Below are positions 32,785 to 44,850 of a DNA stretch of 64,000 nucleotides, one piece after another (the first letter of the stretch is position 1; the number at the start of each line of letters is the position of its first letter). The notes beneath the pieces are model-generated. The model was not told the origin of the DNA. It searched no databases and worked only from the letters and a program-made list of their open reading frames with translations. The DNA comes from Capitulum mitella (lineage: Eukaryota > Arthropoda > Thecostraca > Pollicipedomorpha > Pollicipedidae): assembly GCA_030062745.1 (NCBI GenBank), contig CP099846.1, positions 23,911,701 through 23,975,700 on the forward strand. The letters are read 5' to 3'. The position numbers were made by a program, and so were the translations under genes.

Positions 32785-35100
32785 CTAAACAACATGGCAA
32801 TGGAGCATGAAACCAGCATGGGTCTTCGACCACGCATTAGCCTTTCCTCTCGGTTCTCATTTGGCCGTGTAATCTCCTCATGAACAATTACCTAGGTGCA
32901 TTTCGTAACCAGCGCCCTTTTCCGGGTCTGGTACCGAGAGCTTACAGCTAACTCTGCGATCCATGCCGGAACATGTGCAAACAATGCTTCATTTGCGACC
33001 CGGTTGCACGTGCAAGAAATGTGCAATGCTATGCATAGTTTCGTTGTGCCGTTATGCAGGGGGGGGGGGGGATGCAAGGGAGGCAGACGGCGAGGAGCGG
33101 TAACGGTGACAGTGGTTCAGCCTTCGAATCTACTCCAACTAGCAAAGCAGCTTTCAACAGAGCACACAGCCACTCCAAGAAGTCACTTAAATGTTTCAGG
33201 TTGTCATCATTGTCTTCATCTTTCTGCATGTCCTGCCGCTCTCCACTCCGCTAAAGATCTGCCCGCAGTCTCATCCTGCCACATGTGTCACCGGTCTTTG
33301 CCCTCCCGCTGCCCCTACCCAAGCACGGCTCTTTCATTCTGGGTCCGCGAACCAACACGGTCACGCCCCACCTCCTGGGCGGAGGACGGCAGTCACCGGT
33401 CACAGCCGGCGTGCGGCCGGCAGCCGCAGCCGAGCCGTGCCGAGCCGTACTCGGCAGACGCTCGCCGCCGTCGCCGCCGCGGCCGCCGCCGAGACGCCGG
33501 CGGCACGGCGCGAGCGGTTCCGGCCCCCGGCCGCCAGTTAACGGCCTCGGAAACTGCCTCGGCCGGCCGCCGGCCGCCGGCCGCGCTCGTGCCCGGAACG
33601 CGGCGGCCGGCCGCGGTGCTCTGACGTCACAGAGGTGTCTGCCCGGCCGGCCGGGCCCGGCGGGTTATCCGCCGACCGGCGGCCGGCACGGCCAGTCGCC
33701 AAATATCCGCCCAAGCTGTGACATATTGCCGGAACGGGAGACGACCGGGGTCAAGACCGGTCCGTTTCGGTAGAGCTATGTCCGCCATTGTTCGTGACTG
33801 GTGCGGCGCACGCTGCCGACGTTAATTACCCGAGCCTGGCTGACCGCGCAGGATTCGCCGGCCCCGCGGCAGCCGGCGTAAGGGCAAGGACGCCTGATGA
33901 CAGCGGCATTCCACGCATCCTGTCCAAGAAGAGCCAATATGATTTTCCCATGAGCTTGTCTTTATTCATTTCCTACGGAATGGCACTTTGGTTACAAGTC
34001 ACGAGAATCTGGGCTTGTTAATAAATTCTCATTGGCAACGATCACAGTTCCTTATAAGGAACGAAAAAATGTTTCTGAACCTTCCTACAGTAGGATACAA
34101 AAATTTGACAATATTAAAATAGCATACGAATACAGCTCATCCCGAACAGTTTACCTTCAGAATACAAATAGCAGGCTGCACTCAGGATTCGGCCATGGCC
34201 GTGCCACCGAGCTGAGTGCATTCCTTCGGAGGCAGCAGCGCCTGTTCCAGCGTGGTTTATGGGACCTTTTGCTCGGCAAACCTGGTGCATCCGACCATTC
34301 AGCACGCTATTAGATGCTGCAAGAGTCTTCAATTTGATACGGCGCACGCCGTAATGTTGCATGATTTGTCGTCATTGTTAGCTGCATTTGCATCAGGAAG
34401 ACGCAATAAATGCTTATCATTTTTTCTGCTTTGCCTTTCTCATGGGACATTCTGCTCTGGCCGTTGTTACGCTTGATGGCTTTAAGTAAGGCCTACGCTG
34501 TCACAGTTTTGATGTCGGCCAATGAGATTCCATTGGAATTCACGAATTCCGTTAGAAGATTACACTCCAGTCCTTATTATCCGCATCCATTCCATTGTTA
34601 TCTCACGTTTATGGCCATGATGCCAATCTGCCTCCTCCAAGAACTTAAGTCGCGGGAACTCTCAGTGGCTTTCAAAAAATGAAAAAGCATCGTCCTCGCT
34701 TGGACCTCTCCTTGGCCGGATAACGTGGAAAAGCAACAGTTCGATATATTCATAGTCATGAAAGCGACTACCAAAGGTCACTCGTCCTAGCAACCCATTA
34801 TCTACGCACTACGCATTGCGACAAGAAGATGCCAGATAAAGTGGGCGAACCATCGGAGTAATAACCGGAACAAGGGCTTGCCAGCCAAGAAAACACATCG
34901 AGGTGAAACTGAGAACTCTGAGAGAACTCTGGAAAGGCAGACCGGTGGGACCGATTAGCATGGACCTTCTCAGTTCCCCGTCTCCCCGATTTCCGTCGCT
35001 CCGCCCTCCACATCGCTTGGGGAGCGTGGCCGCGTCGTCCGCGACGGCCCGGTAGCGTCGGTGCCGGACGTGACGTGACGGGCCGTCTGTGAACACCTAC
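32785..35100. other. Intron-like or intergenic DNA, no supported gene
   Basis: A 13-base G run at 33059-33071 and a GC-rich patch at about 33330-33700 with many CCGGCCGG motifs are the only visible features. From 33950 to 34800 it is AT-richer. Confidence 0.4.
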
Positions 35101-35193
35101 CTCCCCCGAGCGGACACTACAACCAGGCACGCCCGCCGGGTGTGTCCGGCCTCTGGCGGTGCCCAGGCCACGCAGACCTCCCGAAACTCGGGC
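35101..35193 (-). CDS. Isolated exon-like segment, unidentified
   Basis: 93 nt between acceptor CTCTGATGTTCAG and donor GAG then GTAGGT, in and out in phase 2. It encodes PEFREVCVAWAPPEAGHTRR followed by ACLVVVSARG, which reads like a folded domain. The phases do not connect directly to candidate exons C or D. They would permit joining to the first rau-like exon, whose acceptor is phase 2, but nothing else supports that. A plus-strand frame is also open here. Confidence 0.18.
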
Positions 35194-38100
35194 CTGAACA
35201 TCAGAGCTACACATGCCAGCCGTGTCCAACCCCGCCTCCCCGGGGCGCCAAGGCAGTCACGGCCTCACCAGAGGCTGCAGGAGCCGGACATGCGCGCTGC
35301 GCCGTCCCGTCCTCCGCCTGACCAGAGCCGGTCGCGCCGGGCGCGGCTCGGCCTCTGCGAACGTCTCCTGCTCCGATCGTTCAAGAGTCCCGGCCTCGGT
35401 GAACCTCTCCCGCTCCGATCGTCCGAGAGCGCCGCGCCGCTGACCGGCGGCTGACATCTCTGAACTTTGGGGCCGCGCCTGCTAACCGCCGGCCGACACG
35501 CACCGGGCCGGGCGACCCCCGAACCCGACGTACCGCCAGACGGCGCCCGTCCGCTAATTGCCGCCGGCCGGCGGGCGAGGCGGCTTCGTCCGGCGCGGGC
35601 CGGCAGAGCTTTCAGAGGGCGGGGCTGGCCAATCGTCGGCTCGCGAGACGCGTCCGCGAGCGCCGACAGCCGGTGGCGTTCACGGCTTTACGGCGGATTC
35701 CGTCGGCGCGCAGACGTGGCGAGCGCTGCGCACACAGTGCGTTTGTACAGGCTGTGTGGTCGCGGTAAACAACAGAGCCAGCACAGCGGACGCGAAATGC
35801 TGGCGCGAAGAGCATCCATCCGACCTCGCCGAACATGGCTGGAGATCAAAGGGGGTGGGGGGGGGGGGGCAGTGTACACCCTCACACATTTCAGATATTT
35901 GAACATTAGGCTCATGGAAGAACGGTCTGAAACACTTCTCAACCCCAAAGAATTTCGGAAACGTCCAGCTACGTCACTCATGACTCACAACTCACGGCGG
36001 ACGTAGCAGCGACAACGGTGGCTGATACCACCGGACTCGCGGTCTCTCGTCTTGCCGCAGTCGCCGACCAAGTGGGACGCGGACGAAAGTTCCCCGTAAT
36101 TCCTGCACGTGACGAAGTCCGGCCGTGTAGATTCAAGCTTTCGCCGCATCAATTACATGCACGAGTCGAACGCTAATCGCGGCGCACGAGGTTTGCGGTT
36201 TTCGGGCGGAGAAAAACGCAGACCGTTATCCCGGTCGGCCGGGCTCGTCAGCGAGCGACACCGGCTGCAGCGGCGGCCGCCCGCGCCGCCGCCGGCCACG
36301 GCACGCCTCGGCTGGCGCTAGCGCAAGCGGTCCGCGCTGGCAGCTGCTGCTGCAGGGACAGCAGCGCCAGCAGGGTCGTCTCGCGCATGTCGCTCGTCCA
36401 GGCTTCCGGCAGCGGCAGGGGCGTCTCCAGCCGGCATCACCAGTCCGCGCCGGCGCGGCCGCCGCCGCGGGGACATCGGTCATCCGGCGTCACCGGTGTC
36501 GCCGCAACGTCCCCAGCGCTCCTCCGACCGGAGGGCGCGCGAGAAGACCGGACCGGGGACCGGCAGGTGGCTGACCGGCACCCTGGTGCGCCGGCGCGGC
36601 GAGCCGTCCGTTGTCCACCGCGCCACGGCGTTCAGCCGACCGGTTAACGCGCCACGGTGCGTTCCGCGCGCCGCCCGCTCATTTAGCAGTCATCCATCCG
36701 CGACCCGTTCCCCGCTACGCGGGCATTCAGCGCTCCTGCCGTCGCCGCGTGGGCATCCGCCGCGCCCGTGGCCCGGCACGCGGCGCTCCGACCCGTTCGC
36801 CGCCACGTGGGCCTTCATCCGGCCGGTCCGGCGCGGCCGCCGCGTAATGGGTCATCCCGAGCTGCCGACGACCTGCTGATGGCGGCCGCAAACAGCCGGG
36901 CGGGCCGGCCCTGTCATCAGGCGGCCCACGGCGGCCGGCCGGCCGGATCCGAGGTGTCGCCGCCGCCGACCGGCCTGCGGAACAGGCGCCGTCGCAGGGA
37001 CGGGCGGAGGGAGGGACGCCGTCACCGGCAGGTTGTGACGCGGCCCAAGGGACGGACGCCGTCGTGGGGACGGGCGGAAAGGAGGTATGCTGCCAGCACC
37101 ACGGAACGGCAGTATTCGGCGTTAAGAATCGGGAGAGGGGTGTGGGGGAACGGCGTCGGTTCAGAGAGAGGAGAGGTAGGAACGGTGCCAAAGCCGCAGA
37201 GCGGTGGTATGTATACACGGCAGACGATCTGCACTACATAGAAAGAGAAAAAACGGACGGGCCGTAGCCGCCGACACGATAGCAGCTGGCGGCGCTGCGA
37301 GGGCTCGGCTCTGAAGGCCACGTAAGTACCCGTGGGAGACTGGGCCACGACTGCCGACTGCAGGTCCCGGCACCAGGGAGGCCTGCCCGTCCGCCGTATC
37401 GACGAGACGCCTCGGCGCGCCCGGGCCGACGACGCCACGTCACCTGTCGACTCAGCCGTGCGCCGGCGCCGCGGACCCTGACCGGCCGTCCGGCAGACTC
37501 AGCCATCTCACGTGACGCCAGGGGCCATTGTGCCGGACGGCGCGGCGGAAATGAAGCCCCCGCCAGCGGGCGTCATTAATCAGCGGCCGATCGACGCGGC
37601 GCTGCTGGGGCCGCGTGGCCGATGTCAATGGGAGGACTGCTCGGCGGCGGCCGGCCGCGCCAGACGGTCTGGGGTCATGCCGGGTCACGTCAGGTCACGG
37701 TGGTAAGGTCCGGCGAGACCGAGGAGAAAGTGTCGTGTCAGGTCGGTACGGCGGGGCAGCATCAGAACCTCACGTCAGGTCACATCTTGCTGCATCAGTT
37801 CACACAAGCTCACATCAGGACCTTGCATCAGGTCACAACATGCCACATCAAATCAAACGAGTGCACGTCAGGACCACACGCCAGGTCACATGTCATATCA
37901 GTTTATATGAGGTCACATCAGGACCTCGCGCCAGTTCACAAACCACCATATGACGTCATAAGAGAGCACTTAAGTCCCGACTGCGACCGGTCGTCTCCCC
38001 TCCCCTCGTCCAAACCCAGCACGCGGGGCGGCCAGCCCCCGACAACGCGGTCCCTCCGGGCGAAGCGCACCCCAGCGGCCGACGGCACGCCGGGAACGCG

Positions 38101-39420
38101 CGCGCGGCCCGCGGGCAGTGTCCAGTTCTGTTTGGACAGGCCGCGGCTGGCCGGCCGGCGGCGTCCGGCCAGGCCTGGTCCTCGTCCGTCGGTCCCGCGC
38201 CCGCAGAGGCGGTCCGCCCCCACCACCCGGCGGTCATCTGCACCGCTCGGTGACGTCATCCGGTGACGTCAGACCGCACGGGGGCGGTGCAATGGTGAGG
38301 GCGCCGCGGTATTCAGGGCTGCCGTGGGACGGCGGCCTGTGGGCTCGTAGATGGATGGGCTGCTCAGGTTCGCCTGGGCGGGGGCGAGAAATACTTGTAG
38401 ATCGCTGTGTGGGGCGGCAGTTCGTCCCAAGCGCCGGAGTTGGTTTCCGGCGGTGCCAAAACTGTCAGAAGCGACCTTTCCGTTGGCTTGTCCCCCACGC
38501 CATGGTATGAACTTAAACGTCCAAACCCTAAACCCACAGTGCATATGGTCACCTTTCCGGCGGTAAAGTCAAAATAATCCGGTTATCTTTCGTGACGGCG
38601 TGGCGGAAAAATGAGCTGCGTGTTCCGCGGACAACTATACGATCGCTAATGGAAGCCCGCCACTGAAATAACGTTCCAGGTACAGCGAGAGAAAATGAGG
38701 CAGCAGCAAAAATGTTGGCTTATGGTCGACCACTTTTGAAACGTGATGAACAGCAACCACCAAGCATCTGCCAGGAAGCTTGTAAAACTGTCAACCTGAC
38801 ACCGCCAAACGATACCCGAAAGACAGTTTACTAAAAAAATAGTCCCTGATCTGAGTTTCTGACCATTTTACACTTTTGTCGAGTGCAGGCGTACGTGTGA
38901 GCAAACACAGTGAACTGACACGAAATGGTGTTTTTTTTTCTTTTGGAGCTGAGGCCATTCATGACAAGAAAACGGTTCCGAATCGACCGTGGGAGCGTGT
39001 AACACGACACTTACCATGAATCATGACCGAAAATTGCTGCACACTAGATTTTGCTACCTACAGACTTGGCGTGGATTACGGATGGAGGAATGGTACGAAG
39101 TGAACAGCGCCTTTGAGTTCAGAGTGACTTTCATATCAACATGTCATGGGTGCTAATCCTGAGAAAGCGGTGTCATTTTAAGGACGTCTGTGTTGCGGTT
39201 TCAATGTCGGCAAATAACCTTCTCGTTCGAAGGTGATATCTCCAAACAATGCCAACTCCGCAGCTCAGCTTCACCGCTAACACCACTCAATCCCATCACT
39301 GCTCCTGGGTCGGTCCCAGCCAAGCACGACGTCACACAGCACCGAAAAACGCCGTCTCGACCGCGAAACACGCCGCGGGAGTCACCTGCAGCCCGATCCC
39401 GGCCTCAAAGAAAAGGCCGC
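35194..39420. other. GC-rich mosaic, no supported gene
   Basis: GC-rich patches lie at about 35200-35800, 36200-37120 and 37950-38300. A 13-base G run is at 35857-35869. From about 37680 to 37940 there is degenerate CAGGTCACATCA-type repetition. From 38600 to 39180 it is AT-richer with nothing recognisable. Confidence 0.4.
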
Positions 39421-39440
39421 TCATGGAGAGAGATAGAGAG

Positions 39441-39538
<98 letters not shown>

Positions 39539-39547
39539 AGGGAGGGG

Positions 39548-39618
<71 letters not shown>
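39421..39618. repeat. Long (GA)n microsatellite
   Basis: About 190 bp of GA dinucleotides, interrupted at about 39532-39551 by GGGAGGGAGGGAGGGGGG. It opens artefactual Glu/Arg and Ser/Leu frames on both strands. Confidence 0.95.
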
Positions 39619-40740
39619 GCCAGCCGCGGCTAATCGACGACCGGCGGCCGGTGGCCGACGACCGGCGCCTCGACGCCCGGTCACAATGGCCCCCCGGTGT
39701 CTCCGTCAGCCGCGCCATCGCTCCGTCGCCGCGGCCGGCGGCGGCGCGCTGCGCCGCGAACGGCGCGGCGAGCACCGGCGCACCCTCTCCCGGCGGCGCG
39801 CATCTGGGTCAGCTGGCTGGAGGACGCGCCTTTTGTGCTCTTTCTCGGTCTACTCGTCTGCCGCAGGTGAATCATCTCGGTGACAAACGGTCCCAGCGTG
39901 CAGGAACGGGTTCTTTTAGCGGGCTCTGGACAGGATTGGTCGGGAAAACATGAGACCGTCAGCGTGGTAACGTTTTCAAAGTTGACAGGCAATAACCATT
40001 TTTGGTCGTTTTCCCGTGCAACACCATACGGCTAATGTTAAGATTAATGGGACTTGGCATGGCCACAGATCTGTTGTGCGGGATGCTACAAACATGGGAT
40101 GGGTGATTCCAAGCCAATCGAATTTAATCTCGGTATTTGTTCCCGAGACAGCTTTATTTCTTTCGAAGAAATGGTTTGCAACGACAGGAAAAATTTGTGG
40201 AGACAGCTTCATGGGTTTGCGGTGGCTGTCACTGATTCATGTTGTCCTCTCACAAGGCATATTACTTGCCATCCATCGCCCTTACCCGTATGACAGCTGT
40301 TCATTGACCCAAGCATTGGGCAGAGTTAGCTGACTCCTTAATCAGCAGCCTGTTCAGTCTTTCCGGACAGCATAGCTGGTTCTTTGACGCCAGTTATCAC
40401 AATCAAACAATCCAAGTCCAGCGGCGTTAACCGCGTTGTACCGATCTGCGTCTGAACCCGGGGAAAATCATTACCTCCAGTGTCGGTCTGAAGCAAAGCC
40501 CTCTGACGCCAGTCTGGTATGAGGAAATTCCAAAGATCATCGCTTAGCCTTGAGGCAGACAACGCTATCCCGCAACTGGCATGTAGGACGCTACCCTGAT
40601 CAGAGTCTGGAGCCGGATGCAAGATGTCAGAACTCAGGGTTCTGAGGCAATCATCCACTCCGTGCCCAGTACAGCGGAAATCACGCTGATCCGTGTCTGC
40701 TACTTGCCTCCGCGAAAAACCGCCTTGACCCGCACGAGGA
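39619..40740. other. Region without a supported gene
   Basis: GC-rich to about 39830, then mixed. An exon-like stretch near 40275-40330 on the minus strand lacks a convincing acceptor. Confidence 0.4.
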
Positions 40741-40895
40741 CACTGAACCAAGTCATCCTCACCCGAACCCGACCCCGAAGCCCCGAACCCGACCCCGAAG
40801 CAGATCTTCCTGACCCGCGCCGGCCCTGGGACAGATCCTCCTGACCCACACCCGGCCCTGGGACAGATCCTCCTGACCCACACCCGGCCCTGGAT
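40741..40895. repeat. Tandem repeats (18-bp and 32-bp units)
   Basis: CCCGAACCCGACCCCGAAG occurs twice. It is followed by about three copies of a 32-bp unit, GACAGATCCTCCTGACCCAC then ACCCGGCCCTGG. Confidence 0.85.
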
Positions 40896-41224
40896 GACGT
40901 CCTCGCGGCCGGTATCTGACGGTCTGCTCTGCGGCGGCTCCTGCAGACGCCGGCGCAAGGCCGCGCCTGGCCGGCCGTCCGCCGCCGCTCTGGCGCTGCT
41001 CATTGCGGCAATAGGCCACATCCGGCGCGCGTGTTGACGTGGCCGCTGCAGCCGGCCGGCCGGCGGCGGCTCCGGTTTCTGTGGCGGCCGCCGCCGCCTC
41101 GGCGCACTCAGCGGGCGTGGGCTAACGAGAGGCGTTTTTGTGAGGTGCTGACACCGCCGAACCGGCCACCGGAGGAGGGTCCGGAGCTCCGACAGTCAGA
41201 ACGGCGGCCGGGCGAGTGGTCCGA
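40896..41224. other. GC-rich patch, no supported gene
   Basis: CpG-rich with CCGGCCGG motifs. Nothing further was recognised. Confidence 0.4.
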
Positions 41225-41440
41225 TACAGCCGGGCTAGGAGAACTCCGACAATGTTGTTCCAGAACTGCGACACTGTCGGACCAGAAATCCGACACTGCC
41301 CGACCAGGAGAACTCCGACGCGGCCGGAGCAGAACTCCGACACTGTAGGACCAGGACGGCTCCGGCACTGTCGAACCAGGACGGTTCCGGCACGTCGCGC
41401 CTGACACCGGAGGAGACTCCGACACATCCCCGAGGGCCCC
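41225..41440. repeat. Degenerate ~30-bp repeat
   Basis: Variants of GAACTCCGACACTGTCGGAC then CAGGA recur about seven times with strong divergence. Confidence 0.65.
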
Positions 41441-44400
41441 GACACGGTCAGACTGGCAGCCGGGGCGATACCACGCACAACAGAAGCGGACAGCTTGGAA
41501 CAAAGAATAAGAAGAAGAGGAGCGGAGAAGCTGCTAAGACCATCATTACGTAAGAGAACAGGTTGCGCAGAGAGGGGAAAAAGATCGGGGAGATCACGGA
41601 AACGGCGCCGAACACAGACGTCGGGAGGCTGTGGACAGATAACGGGCGTCGTGAGTACTACAGACCCAGCGATCACGACCGGTCGGCTCGCAGCGGAACA
41701 GGTCGTGCAAACGCTCCGCTTGGAAGTGCTGAACACCGTGGGAGAGCCAAAGCTCGGCCTCGGCTGCAGAGCTGAGCACCGCTGAACGCTCGGCGCCAGG
41801 GTCTGCAAACCGGAAACGCACCATTTCCGGAGCGGAATATCTAGACCCGCTGCAAAGGCGCAATGTCTTGCCTCGGAACAAAACGGCATCCGCGTCACTT
41901 CGCACGGACGCAGTCCGTTTCCGTCGCTGGCCGTCCGACACCACGCGGACCGTCCCGGGCCCGCAGAGATCGCCGGCGTTCTTGGCGCGCCCCAGCGACG
42001 CGCCGTCACCGCAGCCCGGCCGGCACCGACATCAGGCTATCGCCGGCAGCATCCAAACACCGGGCATCTGGCCGCCGAGCGGGGACCGGGCCGCCACCGG
42101 GGCGGCTGCCAGGCCGCGGCGGCAGAACTGTGCGTCAGGGGGGGGGGGGGATGCTAAAATAAATGACGCTGCCGGGGTGAAGGATAGAGGGCGGAGACAG
42201 CAGGGTTTTATGACGTTTCAAGCAGCACTCGTGGGGTGCTATGTCAGTTCCCGCAAAACTGGGGAATGCAGTCTCGCCGCTTCTTCCCTCTGGTGAGCCC
42301 ATGGTTGTAACAATGGCATGCACATTGCGTACTGCGTGGTTTCGTGTTCCGGAGGAACAGAGCCTGTATGCATTCTGCAGGACCCGAACATCTGACGGAA
42401 AAGAACAATGAAAAACTACACAAGAAAAGTAATGGAACTAATATGTAAAAAATCGTTGACGGACTATGGTACTGAAATCGAAAGCTGCACGATATCGATC
42501 CCCGAACACGTTGCCATGCAACTAGACCGCCCTGCGACTGAACCTGGGTCCGCACGCTCATAATGTAGCATTTTCAGCGCCAACGCGAGAAACAACGGTT
42601 CCGTCTGCGCGATACTGAAGTGTGACAGGGCACTGGAACATCGGCTGCTTTGGTGCCGTCGATGTAAATACATTAGAAATTACGGGTTTAGAGACAGCAG
42701 AACATGACAGCATACCAGACAGCGGCTGTGGCGCTGATACGGGGAATGATTGACCATCGTGAGGTGCCTGTTAGTCACGGTTCGTTCCAGCGAGCGATAC
42801 GGACGGTATTAGCGTTTTTACGATGACCATCAGCGCATACGCAGCTGCGGGCGATGGATGATTGTGCTGATGGATCCATCACTTGGCGGATGTCCCAGAT
42901 ATCGAACGAATACATGAATAGGTCCTGAATTCCGAGAGATCTCACGCGATATCTTCATCTAAAGACATCATTATAAAACGAATGCATGTGTCGATAAGGC
43001 ACAAACAACATCAGCTGGGAATAGATGGACCTTACTCTGCTTAATTGACTGTTTCACCAATAAGCGAAGGGGCGCCAGGAAGACTGTCTTGTCTCGTAAA
43101 AGAACAGGGACTGTAAAAGATACGGTCCCTCAGTCACTTTACTGGGGTGATAAAATGGAATACAGTCTGGCTGTCTATGTGTCCACGCGCCTAGACGTCT
43201 GGCACCGCTTTAAAACGGCATCAGATCCCAGAAGCATCCGGCACAGTCTCATGCTATATCCGTCGTAAACGACTCTATTCCTGATGTTGCGTAGGCAGGA
43301 AGGAATCCGACTGGGATTATTAAGATGACTGCAAATACGGCGATCAGGAAGATTTAATCTTCCACTCCATCGTTAGAATACCGGTTTACGTTCAGCTTAT
43401 ATCGGGTTTAAGCAGCTCAAAGCCTGGCGCTGCAACTGGTGATGACGATCACAGGGCGCACTGACCGACCACCGTGACCGCTAAATCACTGGTGTGTTTG
43501 TCATGAGCACATGGCAATCTACCTGGAGCCAAGCTGACAGTATGGGAAGGCTGTCAGCTTGGCCCCACTCCTACCAAAACCGGGAACGGCGACGGTGTCG
43601 TCACTGCTGTCGTCACGAGAAAATCACCTGGTCCGCAAGCGACGTCGCCATGGGACGGCGCGATTCCATAGTGCCACAGGGCCGTTCTTAGCTGACCGCC
43701 ACGCGAAAATGCTCTTCACATCACAAGTGAAACACCTAAAGATCAGAGCATAACCCTGTCCGAATCTTTAGCTTAAAAATCGCCTTTAAATCACAAAAAA
43801 ATGTTTAAGCTCGAAAGCCGACAAAATGCAACTCTGTGCTCGGTATTTTCGCGCGCATTTCCCGCCGTTCTGAACGGCCCGGCGGCAGCGGCCGACGCCG
43901 GCGGCCGGCGGCCGGCGGGCGGAGGCGGATGACGTGCGACCGCCGGGTCACCACCTCCATCCATCAGGGCGGGGCGGGGGCGGGTCGGGTCACCACCGAA
44001 CGGTGCCGACGCCGGCTGCCGCCGCCGGCCGCATATTTACGGCGCCTCGCCCGCGCGCATTCCAGCCGGCTATTTCCAGCGGCGCGCGGGCGTTGTTCGT
44101 TCACACGTCGTCGCGGCGGCGTTCGTCTTGTCGCGACTGCGCCGGACTTGTCACGACGGCGCCGCCGTTGTCGCGGCAGCGCCGCCTCTGTCACGACCGG
44201 GCCGGCCGCGGCCTCTTCGGGCGGCGGCGGCTCGTCTGACGAGGCGTCGCCCGGGTGCTCGGTGCCGCTGATGGCGACCAGGGGTCACTGGAGCTCAGTG
44301 GTAATGGAAGGTAGCGAAGCAGGTTATTTGCCCGTCATTTGACTCGGCAGTCGGTCGAGAAACGATCCCTGTTCGGAGAGCGCGGCACCGCCACGGATTC

Positions 44401-44469
44401 GTCGTCCAGATACTAATGCCTCTCACACGATTGCTCGGGAGACTGGACTTGGCGGAGCATTCCCCTTGC
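41441..44469. other. Region without a supported gene
   Basis: It contains a GC-rich patch at about 41880-42160 with a 13-base G run (42138-42150), AT-richer DNA from 42170 to 43800, and another GC-rich patch at 43850-44290. A 13-bp hairpin is listed separately. No splice-bounded exon could be supported. Confidence 0.4.
43528..43563. repeat. Perfect 13-bp inverted repeat with 10-nt loop
   Basis: GCCAAGCTGACAG (43528-43540) pairs exactly with CTGTCAGCTTGGC (43551-43563); the loop is TATGGGAAGG. Confidence 0.95.
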
Positions 44470-44850
44470 AAGATGATGATGACACTGGTCATTGGTCATC
44501 GGTAATTGGTCATTGGTCACTGGTTATTGGTCACTGGCCGCTCGAAGTTAAACGCCCGAGGCACCGATGAATGGCTATAATCATTGGTCCAGGGGCATTA
44601 ATTATTGGTTATTGGTTACTGCTCATTGGCCAGCAGTCAGCCTTCAGTGGCCAGTGGTCAGCAATCAGCGGCCAATGGTCAGTGATCAGTGGTGAACAGT
44701 CGGTGGCCAGCGGTCGGTGGTAAGCAGTCGGCGGTCAGGGGTCGGTGGTCAGTGGTCAGTGGTCAATGGTCAGTGGTCGCCAATAATGGGCCAGTGGTCC
44801 GTAGTCAGTGGTGAGCAGTCGGCGGTCAGTGATCGGCGGTCAGTGCCGCG
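44470..44850. repeat. Degenerate ~7-bp repeat (TGGTCAN), rich in ATTGG
   Basis: The left part (44470-44640) is mostly ATTGGTC / ACTGGTC / ATTGGTT; the right part (44640-44850) is mostly AGTGGTC / GGTCAGC. The left part gives about nine ATTGG (inverted CCAAT) motifs. Confidence 0.85.

Noticed and set aside
36248..36388. 46-codon minus-strand frame starting MRETTLLALLSLQQQLPART
   Set aside because: Signal-peptide-like opening, but it runs into Ala/Arg low-complexity sequence; no splice donor or homologue.
39190..39953. Glu/Arg and Ser/Leu-rich frames of 147-234 codons
   Set aside because: Produced by the (GA)n microsatellite.
40275..40335. Exon-like minus-strand stretch (LTLPNAWVNEQLSY) with GTAAGG donor
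   Set aside because: The only in-frame acceptor lacks a pyrimidine tract and there is no partner exon.
42680..43480. Region of different texture suspected to be a transposon remnant
   Set aside because: No reverse-transcriptase, integrase or transposase motif in any frame and no terminal repeats found by eye.
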